From a virus, in the IMG/VR virus record IMGVR_UViG_3300019751_000003, positions 1-64,000 of that record: 64,000 nucleotides of DNA; one strand, 5' to 3'. Below, piece after piece: positions 9,701-16,505 of this stretch. Below the pieces are notes generated by a model. It was not told where the DNA came from. It worked only from the letters and a program-made list of their open reading frames with translations, and did not search any database. The number at the start of each line of letters is the position of its first letter. Position 1 is the stretch's first letter. The position numbers were made by a program, and so were the translations under genes.

Positions 9701-10989
9701 ACCGACATTGAAGAAGTCTGATTGTTAGATATAGCTGACCCTGTAAAAGTATTCAATGCACTAATGTCGGTTGAACCACCACCGCTACTACTACCCGTAT
9801 TTGCGTTATCAATATAGATAACCCCACCCATATTTGCATGAGCAGTACATTGATAATATAAAACTCTTGGTGAATCGAATTGTACATTCCAAGTTAATGT
9901 TCCATTTGAAACATTATTGTTTGTTATACCATCATTGTACTCAGAACCTGCCGAACCATTAGGAGTTGATTGAATCCTAAATGGGTGAGCTCCCATATTA
10001 TTTATAAATTTATACTTTTGACCTCTTGTTAAATAAAGAGTTGGGTCATTTTCTGCACCTATTAAACCTGGACCAGTAAATGTGTAATGACTATTCCCAT
10101 CTGCACCCAATGTCCATTGTGAAGTATAGTTACTTAGTTCGGATACCGATGAGGAGTTAACACTTGTTATTGAAGATGATATCAATCCACTTGGTAATTG
10201 TACCGAAGATGATATTAACCCACTTGGTAATTGTACCGAAGATGATATTAACCCACTTGGTAATTGTACCGAAGATGATATCAATCCACTTGGTAATGAT
10301 ACCGAACTTGTATTGATTGTAACTGTAACTGCGTTACCATCATTGGTTGCCGTTACCGCGTTACCTACAAAATCAAAACTACGAACTATTTTACTTAAAG
10401 CAGTTCCTTCATCTGATGCGGTTATGTTTAATCCGGCTCCACCACCACCACCACCTGCGAGTGACGATAAATCTACTGAATTTCCACCTGAAATACTTAA
10501 TGCGTTTGTTCCATCGTTAAAAGATAGTGTTTGTTCTGAACCTGTACTATCTGTGGTTGAGAATCCTAATGCCGTTATTTGTGCAGATGATGATATTGTT
10601 CCATCAGGAAGTGTATCACCACCACTACCAAATCCTGCGGCTGCAGCACTTGCCGATGTTAAATAACCAGCACCTTCAACATTTGTTAATCTTGTTGCTA
10701 AAGATGATGAGGTAGTACCAAACGCTCCTGATATTTCTGCTTTTGTGTAATTATTTCTTGCTTCTAATGATGTGATTCTTGTAGAAATAGAACCTGATGT
10801 AATTGGATATACTTTTTGTCTAAAGTTATTTGCTGCAGTTATCGAGTTCTTTTGAAATGCAGTTATTGTTTGAGGTCTATTCTGTATAGAATTATATGTT
10901 ACTTGCGCAGATGATGATATTACACCATTAGATGATGTTATATCCCCAAAGAATGAACCGCTAAATGAACCTGAATAGTCGAATGGCAT
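6712..10989 (-). CDS. Giant tail fibre/adhesin with cupredoxin-like and cadherin-like domains, 1425 aa
   Basis: The N-terminus (MPFDYSGSFSGSFFGDITSS) and a coiled segment around 75-110 look like a fibre attachment region. Four 11-residue repeats (LPSGLISSSVQ) follow around 230-272. Residues ~291-400 resemble a cupredoxin: GQKYKFINNMGAHPFRI with His335, then YYQCTAHANMGG with Cys381, His384 and Met387. From about 490 to 1190 come cadherin/Ig-like modules (LGSINENSSNGTSVGTITATD; two IESAxSGxxIKI copies). The last ~200 residues form a non-repetitive tip. ATG 10989 has GGAG upstream and a late-promoter-like motif 34 bases away. Host adhesion is inferred. Confidence 0.75.
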   Translation of the reverse strand: MPFDYSGSFSGSFFGDITSSNGVISSSAQVTYNSIQNRPQTITAFQKNSITAANNFRQKVYPITSGSISTRITSLEARNNYTKAEISGAFGTTSSSLATRLTNVEGAGYLTSASAAAAGFGSGGDTLPDGTISSSAQITALGFSTTDSTGSEQTLSFNDGTNALSISGGNSVDLSSLAGGGGGGAGLNITASDEGTALSKIVRSFDFVGNAVTATNDGNAVTVTINTSSVSLPSGLISSSVQLPSGLISSSVQLPSGLISSSVQLPSGLISSSITSVNSSSVSELSNYTSQWTLGADGNSHYTFTGPGLIGAENDPTLYLTRGQKYKFINNMGAHPFRIQSTPNGSAGSEYNDGITNNNVSNGTLTWNVQFDSPRVLYYQCTAHANMGGVIYIDNANTGSSSGGGSTDISALNTFTGSAISNNQTSSMSVATASFVSFDGNRVVSNTDLPSGVYNNNFGTTTSLSDFVEKVFFPNTVPSISTTGFTIGEFVASGSSVGTVSATDAEGQSITFRTASSYTADKFRIASNGAITLNTKSTASLNTDNTPGSGSHPFLVEAVDTFAGVGSKTIYIRVTPNTPPKWRQTSVGGSVVTTFTQSLNENSAAASNKVRVYFTDDESDTITIGSGSVPSGFTITKASTYVQLNQTTSSLDYETTPKYELVLTASDEHYVSGDDTEAIAYLPFQIKVVDNISPTVNDQTLGSINENSSNGTSVGTITATDPTSDTIVFSNFTLKEANLDGGSNITSSLGGNSLYDPHSNPFQCSSAGVVTRRNGVYLNSDVANRYFYQVTVKDAFNTTSDTGLIRINIADDAASSISDNWDNLYIIESATSGNEIKIGSNGRTGTSALWSSGESDGSATSQRWEVKSTGNLIGLSATTGSSTTLRLASNLSGSAYSSGSTIAVELTASEHGFETTKQYVNQNIAVVINNAPAPSFSNTSANLNTNGARSGSTITTISFTDTESDSLNHGSFTFTDPSGQLNAYKSGDTYLVQPKNNLSGSAYQMTASIKDTHGFRTGTTKHSVTIASAPIGTLTTNGTFRVIESAESGAHIKINADGRTGTQGDLGVTYSPQYNSAAVQSFTSSNAAIGVNTNGKLTVAVHISGSSTGSGDTITSTITYRDQFDNIGSGSISVSVVANQAPTATFSEVGANMTASVAASTNLTTITISDTESDTPFSASLGGTDAGNLKLVPQNANSSSYQLQSVGTISNGVTYNYSASVFDNFDKSTSYNRSITILNPVAKTYVYGWDGGSAASEAAAIASMGDSGGDGVGIEAGSVIAKLQSGSLGTTFSPTYVGGTMQLFGSSSKTTLSDSSATGLSSFGYINFSSGGSKRLVVVFPSASNQGGKPVSMYDGVPPDSTGTANEYYVYAKDASIPGTIGTGVYYFNTENAVEGYTRWGMIFAEGENTNNSRYYLMPDSASAP
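10172..10303 (-). repeat. Four tandem 33-bp repeats inside the 1425-aa fibre gene
   Basis: Units starting at 10172, 10205, 10238 and 10271 are nearly identical and encode the 11-residue repeat LPSGLISSSVQ (last copy diverging). The exact period and low divergence point to recent tandem duplication. The reading frame is kept. Confidence 0.9.
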
Positions 10990-11022
10990 CTATTTTTTCT
11001 CCAATTAAAATACTTTTACCTA

Positions 11023-11030
11023 TATAAATA
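11023..11030 (-). promoter_or_regulatory. Late-promoter-like motif upstream of the 1425-aa fibre gene
   Basis: Coding-strand CTATTTATATAGG lies 34 bases before ATG 10989, in the only gap between PhoH and the fibre gene. It contains the octamer TATTTATA seen before many genes here, but with C rather than A in front. Confidence 0.45.
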
Positions 11031-11054
11031 GTTTATTATTTTCAATAACTGAAA

Positions 11055-11717
11055 TTAATCATATGAAAATAATAATTTTAAGACTTCATCCAAAGATTCG
11101 TGTCTATGGTTGTCTTTTAAGTTTACATTAAAAACAAATAACGATTCCTTCAGTTTATGAACTTCGTGTACCGCTGAGTCGTTTGCAAATTTTAAATCTA
11201 TTTGTTGAGGGTCACCACATAACATCATTGTAGAGTGTTTACCCAAACGACCCAAGACCATAGCTAATTGTTGTTTAGTTAAGTTTTGAAACTCGTCTAC
11301 TATAACTATTGAATTATCAAAAGTTCTTCCTCTAAAGTGTGATAAAGATACTAATTCAATATTCTCATCCTTTTCCATCTTTTCTAAGATTGTAGGTTTG
11401 TTATAGACTTTTCTCATATTAGAACGAATTGGAACTAACCAGGGTTCCATTTTTTCATCTAATGAGCCAGGTAAGAATCCGTTGTCTTCATTTGATATGG
11501 TAGGTCTTGTTATAACTATTTTATTAACTTCTCGTTTAAAAAAACTATCAAGTGCAATCTGAACTGCTAATAGTGTTTTACCACTACCTGCTTTTCCTAA
11601 TATAAAATTAAATGGATGATTTCTTATTTGTGCTTTTGCTTGTTTTTGCTCTTCTGATAAACTTATTGAAAATCTAACATTTCCTTTTGGAGCTTTCTTC
11701 GCGATATTCTCTGCCAT
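11055..11717 (-). CDS. phoH: PhoH-like ATPase, 220 aa
   Basis: P-loop ATPase of the PhoH family. Walker A is GKAGSGKT (residues 41-48) and Walker B is IVIVDEFQN (137-145), with MMLCGDPQQID around 164-173 as the sensor segment. Length is typical of the PhoH core without an RNA-binding extension. The start is ATG 11717 (MAENIAKK), preceded by AGAGG at 7 bases; the in-frame TTG at 11723 is less likely. It lies just after the capsid gene and terminator with its own promoter-like motif. PhoH is common in marine phages; its precise role, perhaps in RNA or phosphate-related metabolism, is unsettled. Confidence 0.9.
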   Translation of the reverse strand: MAENIAKKAPKGNVRFSISLSEEQKQAKAQIRNHPFNFILGKAGSGKTLLAVQIALDSFFKREVNKIVITRPTISNEDNGFLPGSLDEKMEPWLVPIRSNMRKVYNKPTILEKMEKDENIELVSLSHFRGRTFDNSIVIVDEFQNLTKQQLAMVLGRLGKHSTMMLCGDPQQIDLKFANDSAVHEVHKLKESLFVFNVNLKDNHRHESLDEVLKLLFSYD

Positions 11718-11739
11718 AGACAATCCTCTTTTGGTTTAT

Positions 11740-11747
11740 TATAAATA
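11740..11747 (-). promoter_or_regulatory. Late-promoter-like motif upstream of phoH
   Basis: Coding-strand GGATATTTATAATAAA ends 23 bases before ATG 11717. It follows directly after the terminator of the major capsid gene, exactly where a new promoter is expected. Confidence 0.55.
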
Positions 11748-11756
11748 TCCGTAGGC

Positions 11757-11788
11757 ATAAAAAAAAGGGTGACCGAAGCCACCCTTTT
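11757..11788 (-). terminator. Rho-independent terminator after the major capsid gene
   Basis: On the minus strand AAAAGGGUG pairs with CACCCUUUU. The stem is extended by G-U and C-G pairs closing a UUCG loop, and a run of eight U residues follows. It begins 27 bases after the capsid stop codon. It is the clearest terminator in the window and would uncouple capsid and PhoH expression. Confidence 0.9.
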
Positions 11789-11814
11789 AATAACATTAAG
11801 TTATAATCTTATGA

Positions 11815-13476
11815 TTATCCGCTTATTGCCTCTAAACCATGACAAATTACTTTACCATAGAACTCACCTCTTACCATTTGTTTAGCGTAACGAGTCATTA
11901 CACCTTTTCTTGGTTGGAAGTTAGTTGGGTCATACACAAGAGGAGTCATAATTAATGGAATGTATGGAGCGTAAACTGCACCAGTTTCCAAGAATTGAGA
12001 ACCTTTGAATCCTAATAGAATTACATTCTCTTTCATGTATGGGTTTTTGTACACTTGGTATCTGTTAGCGAAAGAACCTACTTGGCTTACACCAAACGCA
12101 AATTGCATTTCGTTACCTGTACCATTTGACTGATAACCTGGAATAGACTCGATGATAGTAGCAACATCAGGAGATACTACCATAAAGTTTGCTCCACCTC
12201 TCATTGTCTTAGCGTGGATTTGGTTAGAAACTCTCTGTAACTGAGTACCTAAAGTCTGGAACCATTGTTGTTGAGTATATCTCTCAACTGCTGCGTTAAG
12301 ACCACTTGAAGTGAATTTAGTACCATCCCAAGAATATCCGATTCTAGCAGACCACTTAGCTTCAGTTAAAGCGTTTTCCATTAACATATCTAAGATTTCT
12401 AAGTCAATCTCTTGTGAGATGTACTCAGATAACATAGAAGTTAATTCAGCTTCAGCGTCAATTGAGTGATAAGCGTTTAAATCTTGTGCGAATTCAGGAG
12501 TCCATTGTGCTTTCAACTTTCTTGTCTTAGCTACGATTGGAACACTTCTAAGTTCAACATTCAATTCTGGAATACCTAAGTCTGAACCACCTGAAGTTGT
12601 GTCTTCAAAGTCACCTCTTGTAATGTCAGTTGGTTGCTTTTGGTATTTTACTTTAACACCAGCGATTGCGTTAGTAGCACCTACTAATTTAACCATGAAT
12701 GATACTGAGCTAGACCCAGAAACATTTGCTTTAGTGTATGCAGGATAGTAAGCTGCGATGTTAGAACCACTAATTTCGAATGCTCTTACGCCTTCTAAAT
12801 CAGCACCACTTAACGATGCGTTAGCTACTGTTACTCTTCTTAACAATGCTCTATCAGCTGCTGATAAAGATTGAGAGAAGCTTGAATCATAATCGATTGC
12901 TGGGTCTAAAGCGACACCATTTGCGAATGATTCAGATGTAAATGTAGTAGCTGCTGCAACTGCTCCAGCTGCTGCTTGAGATAATGCTGCAGATTCAGTC
13001 TCGTTGATTGAATATGCAAATCTTCCTGCTCCGTAAAGACCTTCACTTGCTTCGCTTGCAGTTTCAGTTACACCGAATACTGAGTCAGTTTGTGAATCTT
13101 TACCTGCACCAGTTTCAAATCCTGGTTGTGCAGTACCATATTTAAAGTCTAAGTAAAATACCAGACCTGATGGTAAGTTCATTGGTTGTACGCTAACGAA
13201 TTCTTTTGCAGCGATTTCGCTGAAAATTCTTCTAACCAATGGAAGTGCTACACCTGCCCACTCTTCAGAGTTTGCGGATGTACCTGTTGAAGAAGCTTCT
13301 TTTACTAATTCTCTTGCTTGGTTTTCAAGTAGAGTAGCAATAGTACTTCTTTCAAAATCAGACTCGATACCTTCTAAAAGGCCAGTCTTGTCCCACTTAG
13401 ATACTAATCCTTTTGCCTCTTCAGACATTTTCTTAGTATACCCAGCGGATTCGTTTAATAATGAATTTGTATCCAT
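11815..13476 (-). CDS. 23: Major capsid protein, T4 gp23-like, 553 aa
   Basis: Length and sequence fit the gp23 family: ALPLVRRIFSEIAAKEFVSVQPM around 78-100, LRSVPIVAKTRKLKAQWTPEFAQDLNAYHSIDAEAELT in the middle, and MTRYAKQMVRGEFYGKV near the C-terminus. It forms the hexamers of the head. The N-terminus MDTNSLLNESAG and a second site, LVKE60|A, both look like gp21 prohead-protease sites; the latter is close to where T4 gp23 is cut. It lies directly after the scaffold gene, with 21 bases between them, and before a strong terminator, as expected for an abundant product. Confidence 0.95.
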   Translation of the reverse strand: MDTNSLLNESAGYTKKMSEEAKGLVSKWDKTGLLEGIESDFERSTIATLLENQARELVKEASSTGTSANSEEWAGVALPLVRRIFSEIAAKEFVSVQPMNLPSGLVFYLDFKYGTAQPGFETGAGKDSQTDSVFGVTETASEASEGLYGAGRFAYSINETESAALSQAAAGAVAAATTFTSESFANGVALDPAIDYDSSFSQSLSAADRALLRRVTVANASLSGADLEGVRAFEISGSNIAAYYPAYTKANVSGSSSVSFMVKLVGATNAIAGVKVKYQKQPTDITRGDFEDTTSGGSDLGIPELNVELRSVPIVAKTRKLKAQWTPEFAQDLNAYHSIDAEAELTSMLSEYISQEIDLEILDMLMENALTEAKWSARIGYSWDGTKFTSSGLNAAVERYTQQQWFQTLGTQLQRVSNQIHAKTMRGGANFMVVSPDVATIIESIPGYQSNGTGNEMQFAFGVSQVGSFANRYQVYKNPYMKENVILLGFKGSQFLETGAVYAPYIPLIMTPLVYDPTNFQPRKGVMTRYAKQMVRGEFYGKVICHGLEAISG

Positions 13477-13497
13477 TTTGATTTCTCCGTTTTTAAA

Positions 13498-14652
13498 TTA
13501 TTTTATTAGTCCTGCTAACTTCTTAAATCTGTTAGCAACTTCGTTACCTTCAGAGATTATTGATTTGTTAGGTGCAGTACTTGCAGTTGGTTTAGAAGCG
13601 ATTCCTTCTTTAACAACAGTTTTCTTTTTTCTTGCAACATTTAAGTTTTCACCTAATGTAGCAAAAACAAGCTTAACTTCTCTTAAGTTTGCAGCTCTAT
13701 CAAAGTTCTCGATAACTTTAACTTTTTGTGACTCATTCAAATCAAAAGTTCTGAATAATTTGTTGGTGTAAAGTAGTTTAGCGTTTAAAAGATTAACTTC
13801 GTTGATAGTTCCTTTTAAAGATTCGATAGTAGCGTATGCTTCTTCCAACTCTTTATTTTCTTCTTCAACTTCTTCAGTCTCTTCAACTTCTTCTTCTTCG
13901 TTTACAACAGATTCTTCAACTTCTTCTTCGTTTTCATCTACTTCTTCTTCGTCCATGTCATGTGACATTTCTTTTAATGTCTCAATGATTTCGTCAATAT
14001 TTAACTCGTCATCGTTTTCCACTTCAGATGAATCACTAGCGTCATCAGATGGTTCAGCGTTTTCGCCGTCACCTAAATCAGATGAGTCAAGTTCTTCTTT
14101 TACTTCTTCTTCCTCTTCAACTTCTTCTTCGTTGATAGAAGCTTCTAATTCTTTGATTACAGATTCTAAATCAAGTTCGTCTTCATCGATATCTTCTTCG
14201 TCCATGTCATTCATTTCGTCTGCTGGCGCTTCTTCTTCTGCTTCTTCAGCAGCTTCTTCTTCGTCATGCATTTCGTCTTCATGTCCATCAACAACATCAG
14301 ATGCGATATCTTCGACCTCTTCTTTATCTTCTGAATCTAATTCCTCGTCAGCTACTTCCTCTTCAGATACTTCATCATCAGACTCGTCCATATCTTCGTT
14401 TTCGTCAGCTACTTCTTCACCTTCATAGGTTTCGTCAGCAACTTCCTCATCAGATGCCATTGCCATTTCGTCAGCAACTTCATCTTCTTCGATATCTTCT
14501 TCGTCTAATTCTTCAGCAATCTTATGAGATAACATTGATTGAAGTTTTGGAGTGAAGGCTTCTTCTAAGGCCATCTTTGCGTTTGCTAATGCAGTTTCTT
14601 TTACTGCTTTTGCGTCAGCGATAGCTTCTTTTAATAAATCAGATTTAGCCAT
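13498..14652 (-). CDS. 22: Acidic prohead scaffold / core protein, gp22-like, 384 aa
   Basis: Residues 45-270 are dominated by Glu and Asp, giving a strongly acidic rod-like region. The last ~110 residues (NEVNLLNAKLLYTNKLFRTFDLNESQKVKVIENFD) match the conserved end of T4-type gp22-like core proteins. The N-terminus MAKSDLLKE|AIADA and internal (V/I)xE sites suit digestion by gp21 during maturation. It sits between bS21 and the major capsid gene, the usual gp22-gp23 order. The low-complexity acid region is normal for phage scaffolds. A GGAGAG site lies 8 bases before ATG 14652. Confidence 0.88.
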   Translation of the reverse strand: MAKSDLLKEAIADAKAVKETALANAKMALEEAFTPKLQSMLSHKIAEELDEEDIEEDEVADEMAMASDEEVADETYEGEEVADENEDMDESDDEVSEEEVADEELDSEDKEEVEDIASDVVDGHEDEMHDEEEAAEEAEEEAPADEMNDMDEEDIDEDELDLESVIKELEASINEEEVEEEEEVKEELDSSDLGDGENAEPSDDASDSSEVENDDELNIDEIIETLKEMSHDMDEEEVDENEEEVEESVVNEEEEVEETEEVEEENKELEEAYATIESLKGTINEVNLLNAKLLYTNKLFRTFDLNESQKVKVIENFDRAANLREVKLVFATLGENLNVARKKKTVVKEGIASKPTASTAPNKSIISEGNEVANRFKKLAGLIK

Positions 14653-14702
14653 TTCTGTCTCTCCTTAATTAAATTTTGGATAATAAGATTATTTGGAATC
14701 TT

Positions 14703-14750
14703 AATAGTGATTACTATTATAAAAATAAGTGACCACTCATTGGGGAGTGG
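14703..14750 (-). promoter_or_regulatory. Structured leader with two hairpins before the scaffold-capsid genes
   Basis: On the minus strand CCACUC-CCCAAU-GAGUGG (14750-14733) and AAUAGU-AAUC-ACUAUU (14718-14703) form two hairpins between the promoter-like motif at 14765-14772 and ATG 14652. This leader of over 100 bases is the longest in the window and could affect mRNA stability or translation of the most abundant head proteins. Confidence 0.5.
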
Positions 14751-14764
14751 TATTGTGTTCGGTT

Positions 14765-14772
14765 TATAAATA
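14765..14772 (-). promoter_or_regulatory. Late-promoter-like motif for the scaffold-capsid operon
   Basis: Coding-strand CTATATTTATAAACC lies 113 bases before ATG 14652 and just after a weak terminator of the bS21 gene. It fits a promoter for the scaffold and major capsid genes. Confidence 0.5.
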
Positions 14773-14783
14773 TAGGACTAAAA

Positions 14784-14805
14784 CCAAAAACAGTAAGTGT
14801 TTACT
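14784..14805 (-). terminator. Weak terminator after the bS21 gene
   Basis: On the minus strand AGUAA-ACAC-UUACU is followed by GUUUUUGGUUUU, starting 8 bases after the bS21 stop. The stem is only 5 base pairs, so termination would be partial. Confidence 0.4.
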
Positions 14806-14812
14806 ATTTTAT

Positions 14813-15025
14813 TTAATCGTTTGACCTAATTCTTCTTATATATTCTTTTCTGATAGCATCCATCTTTTGTTTTCTTTTAACTGCGGATGGTTTTATAAAC
14901 TCTTTTCTGTCCTTAAGTTCTTGTAAGACATTTGATTCTTTAACTTGTCGTTTCCAAAACTTAAGTGCGGCTTCAATATTTCCGTTGATTACTTTTGCGG
15001 CTTTGAATTTACCAGGGATAATCAT
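14813..15025 (-). CDS. rpsU: Ribosomal protein bS21, phage-encoded, 70 aa
   Basis: The 70 residues match bacterial S21: an N-terminal MIIPGKFKAAKV strand, then GNIEAALKFWKRQVKESNVLQELKDR and KEFIKPSAVKRKQKMDAIRKEY, basic and helical as in S21. The start ATG 15025 has AGAAGGGA 5 bases upstream; longer readings from a GTG at 15079 would run into the upstream hairpin. S21 sits near the anti-Shine-Dalgarno end of 16S rRNA and aids initiation, so a phage copy could bias host ribosomes towards phage mRNAs. It lies between small head-core genes and the scaffold gene, so it may be made late. Confidence 0.88.
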   Translation of the reverse strand: MIIPGKFKAAKVINGNIEAALKFWKRQVKESNVLQELKDRKEFIKPSAVKRKQKMDAIRKEYIRRIRSND

Positions 15026-15075
15026 TTGTTCCCTTCTTACTTTTTTGTATCTTTTTTGCATATATAAAAAATTAA

Positions 15076-15099
15076 ACACCGGCCATTAGTGACCGATGT
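15076..15099 (-). terminator. 10-bp hairpin with T-run upstream of bS21
   Basis: The stem is perfect only as minus-strand RNA: 10 pairs including two G-U pairs, which would be C-A mismatches on the other strand. UUUAAUUUUUU follows. Position after the gene ending at 15134 suggests a terminator. A near-match to the late motif (coding-strand TATTTATT, 15101-15108) lies just before it, so it could instead be an attenuator in the bS21 leader. Confidence 0.65.
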
Positions 15100-15133
15100 T
15101 AATAAATATAGAAATTATTTTAGTAAATATAAA

Positions 15134-15763
15134 TTATTTGAAATCTTTATCAGATGCTAACTTAGCACTATCTTTTTTGTAGAAGTCAATTAATGTTTTT
15201 AATCGTCTAGCATCAATAGTTACTGATTCATTATTTTCTTTATCTTTTATAAGAAGCGTTGGTCGGTATTCAAATTGACTAACTGCAGATTTTATTTTAG
15301 CACTTCTAAAATATTTAATTACTTCTACAATTCTTTCCTTTGTGAATGGAACACCTTCAAGATAAAATAAACCAACTTGAGGACTGTAATGTGATGAGTA
15401 ATCTTCGTTTACTGATTCTTTAGATTCTAATAGGGTCTTTTTGAATTTCTTTGATAATGTAACTACTACTTTTAAAACATCCTTAAATGTTTTTGCATCT
15501 ACTTGAGCGTATTGCTTTGAACCATCTTCAATACTAACATTATATGGTTTGTCTTCATCTTCGTAATACCCAACAAATAATTGTGCATCACCATTTTCAA
15601 ATGCTGTAAATGTACTTGTACCTGTGTGGTATTCAACATCGTCCATGTTAACTTCAACATCACTACCAAGAACTTTACTCATTGCCTTTGCGATGATTTT
15701 TTTCTCACCATCTTTTAATGCTGGGTCAGCCTTTTCGTTTAATAAGTTTTTTAGTTTTATCAT
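15134..15763 (-). CDS. Putative head-internal protein with two gp21-type sites, 209 aa
   Basis: It starts MIKLKNLLNE|KADPAL, a short basic-hydrophobic leader ending in an LNE site, like T4 capsid-targeting leaders. A second site, ESVNE|DYSS, lies near residue 120 and divides it into two ~90-110-residue parts. The first part contains FENGDAQLFVGYYEDEDKPYNV; the second contains RIVEVIKYFRSAKIKSAVSQFEY. Neither is recognised. It is in a run of four genes with similar leaders between gp21 and bS21. Packaging in the capsid is inferred from leader and context only. Confidence 0.6.
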   Translation of the reverse strand: MIKLKNLLNEKADPALKDGEKKIIAKAMSKVLGSDVEVNMDDVEYHTGTSTFTAFENGDAQLFVGYYEDEDKPYNVSIEDGSKQYAQVDAKTFKDVLKVVVTLSKKFKKTLLESKESVNEDYSSHYSPQVGLFYLEGVPFTKERIVEVIKYFRSAKIKSAVSQFEYRPTLLIKDKENNESVTIDARRLKTLIDFYKKDSAKLASDKDFK

Positions 15764-15771
15764 AATTTTCC

Positions 15772-16203
15772 TTAACTGGCGTACTTCATTAATTCTTTAA
15801 CTTTCTTTTCCATAGCAGGTACTTTGAGTCCATATGTATTGGCCATCAACTCTTTCATGTATCCTGAGTTCATAAAGTTTTGTAATTCTTTTTTAGTTGC
15901 AACTGATGATTTAAAATCATTTTTTGCAATCTTATCTAATTCTTGTGCAGTTACTTTACCTTTCATATATGCGTTCATCGCATCTTGTTTGGTATTGTAG
16001 TTACCTTCGTTTATACCCATATGAAGTCTACGATTCATTCCAACACCTTCAGATAAGTCATCCACTTTATTTTTAAAGTCAACAAACAACTTTGCAAATT
16101 GTTGTCTTGTCTTAGGGTCTAACTTTTTAATATTCTTAAGTGCTTTCTTGTACATAAAAGAAAGGTCTACTGAAATGTCTTGTAAGATTTCTGTCTTATC
16201 CAT
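15772..16203 (-). CDS. Putative head core protein, 143 aa
   Basis: Helical, basic protein starting MDKTEILQDISVDLSFMYKKAL. A gp21-like site, HMGINE|GNYNT, lies near residue 66 and would split it in two. The downstream half (QDAMNAYMKGKVTAQELDKIA) resembles short helical phage head proteins, but I do not recognise a family. Its ATG overlaps the stop region of the 100-residue gene upstream, showing translational coupling in the core-gene run. Confidence 0.55.
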   Translation of the reverse strand: MDKTEILQDISVDLSFMYKKALKNIKKLDPKTRQQFAKLFVDFKNKVDDLSEGVGMNRRLHMGINEGNYNTKQDAMNAYMKGKVTAQELDKIAKNDFKSSVATKKELQNFMNSGYMKELMANTYGLKVPAMEKKVKELMKYAS

Positions 16204-16505
16204 TAGTCACCTCTCATTGCTTTTGCTAATGTTTTCAAGTGTTTCAATTCTTCTTTAGCACCTTTGTGTTTAGCATATCTATCTAAACCAAAAGACATCA
16301 TAATACCTATTGATAAATGTAATCTACCTTTTTTAGCATTTGGATATTTTCTACCATAAGGTGAAGAGTTAAACCAATCAATCATAGCTTGTGCCATTTC
16401 TTTTGATACTTTGATTCCTTCTACTCTATCAGTATTACCTTTTACAACTTGCTTTAATCCACCGATTGCTGATATTTCCGTTAGTATGTCTTTTAATTTA
16501 ATCAT
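16203..16505 (-). CDS. Small head-internal candidate with capsid-targeting-like leader, 100 aa
   Basis: MIKLKDILTE|ISAIGG at the start closely parallels the leaders of the 209- and 272-residue neighbours. The remaining 90 residues (MAQAMIDWFNSSPYGRKYPNAKKGRLHLSIGIMM) are basic with no known motif. The start ATG overlaps the preceding stop. Presence in the same block as gp21 and other leader-bearing genes suggests a packaged internal protein. Confidence 0.55.
   Translation of the reverse strand: MIKLKDILTEISAIGGLKQVVKGNTDRVEGIKVSKEMAQAMIDWFNSSPYGRKYPNAKKGRLHLSIGIMMSFGLDRYAKHKGAKEELKHLKTLAKAMRGD

Noticed and set aside
13802-14428. Serine-rich 208-codon plus-strand frame
   Set aside because: It is antisense to the acid-rich scaffold (GAA/GAT codons read as TTC/ATC and TCT/TCA), without ribosome site or neighbours on that strand.
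15026-15079. Longer bS21 start from a GTG at 15079
   Set aside because: It would begin inside the terminator-like hairpin, and the extra 18 residues do not resemble S21; ATG 15025 has a good ribosome site.
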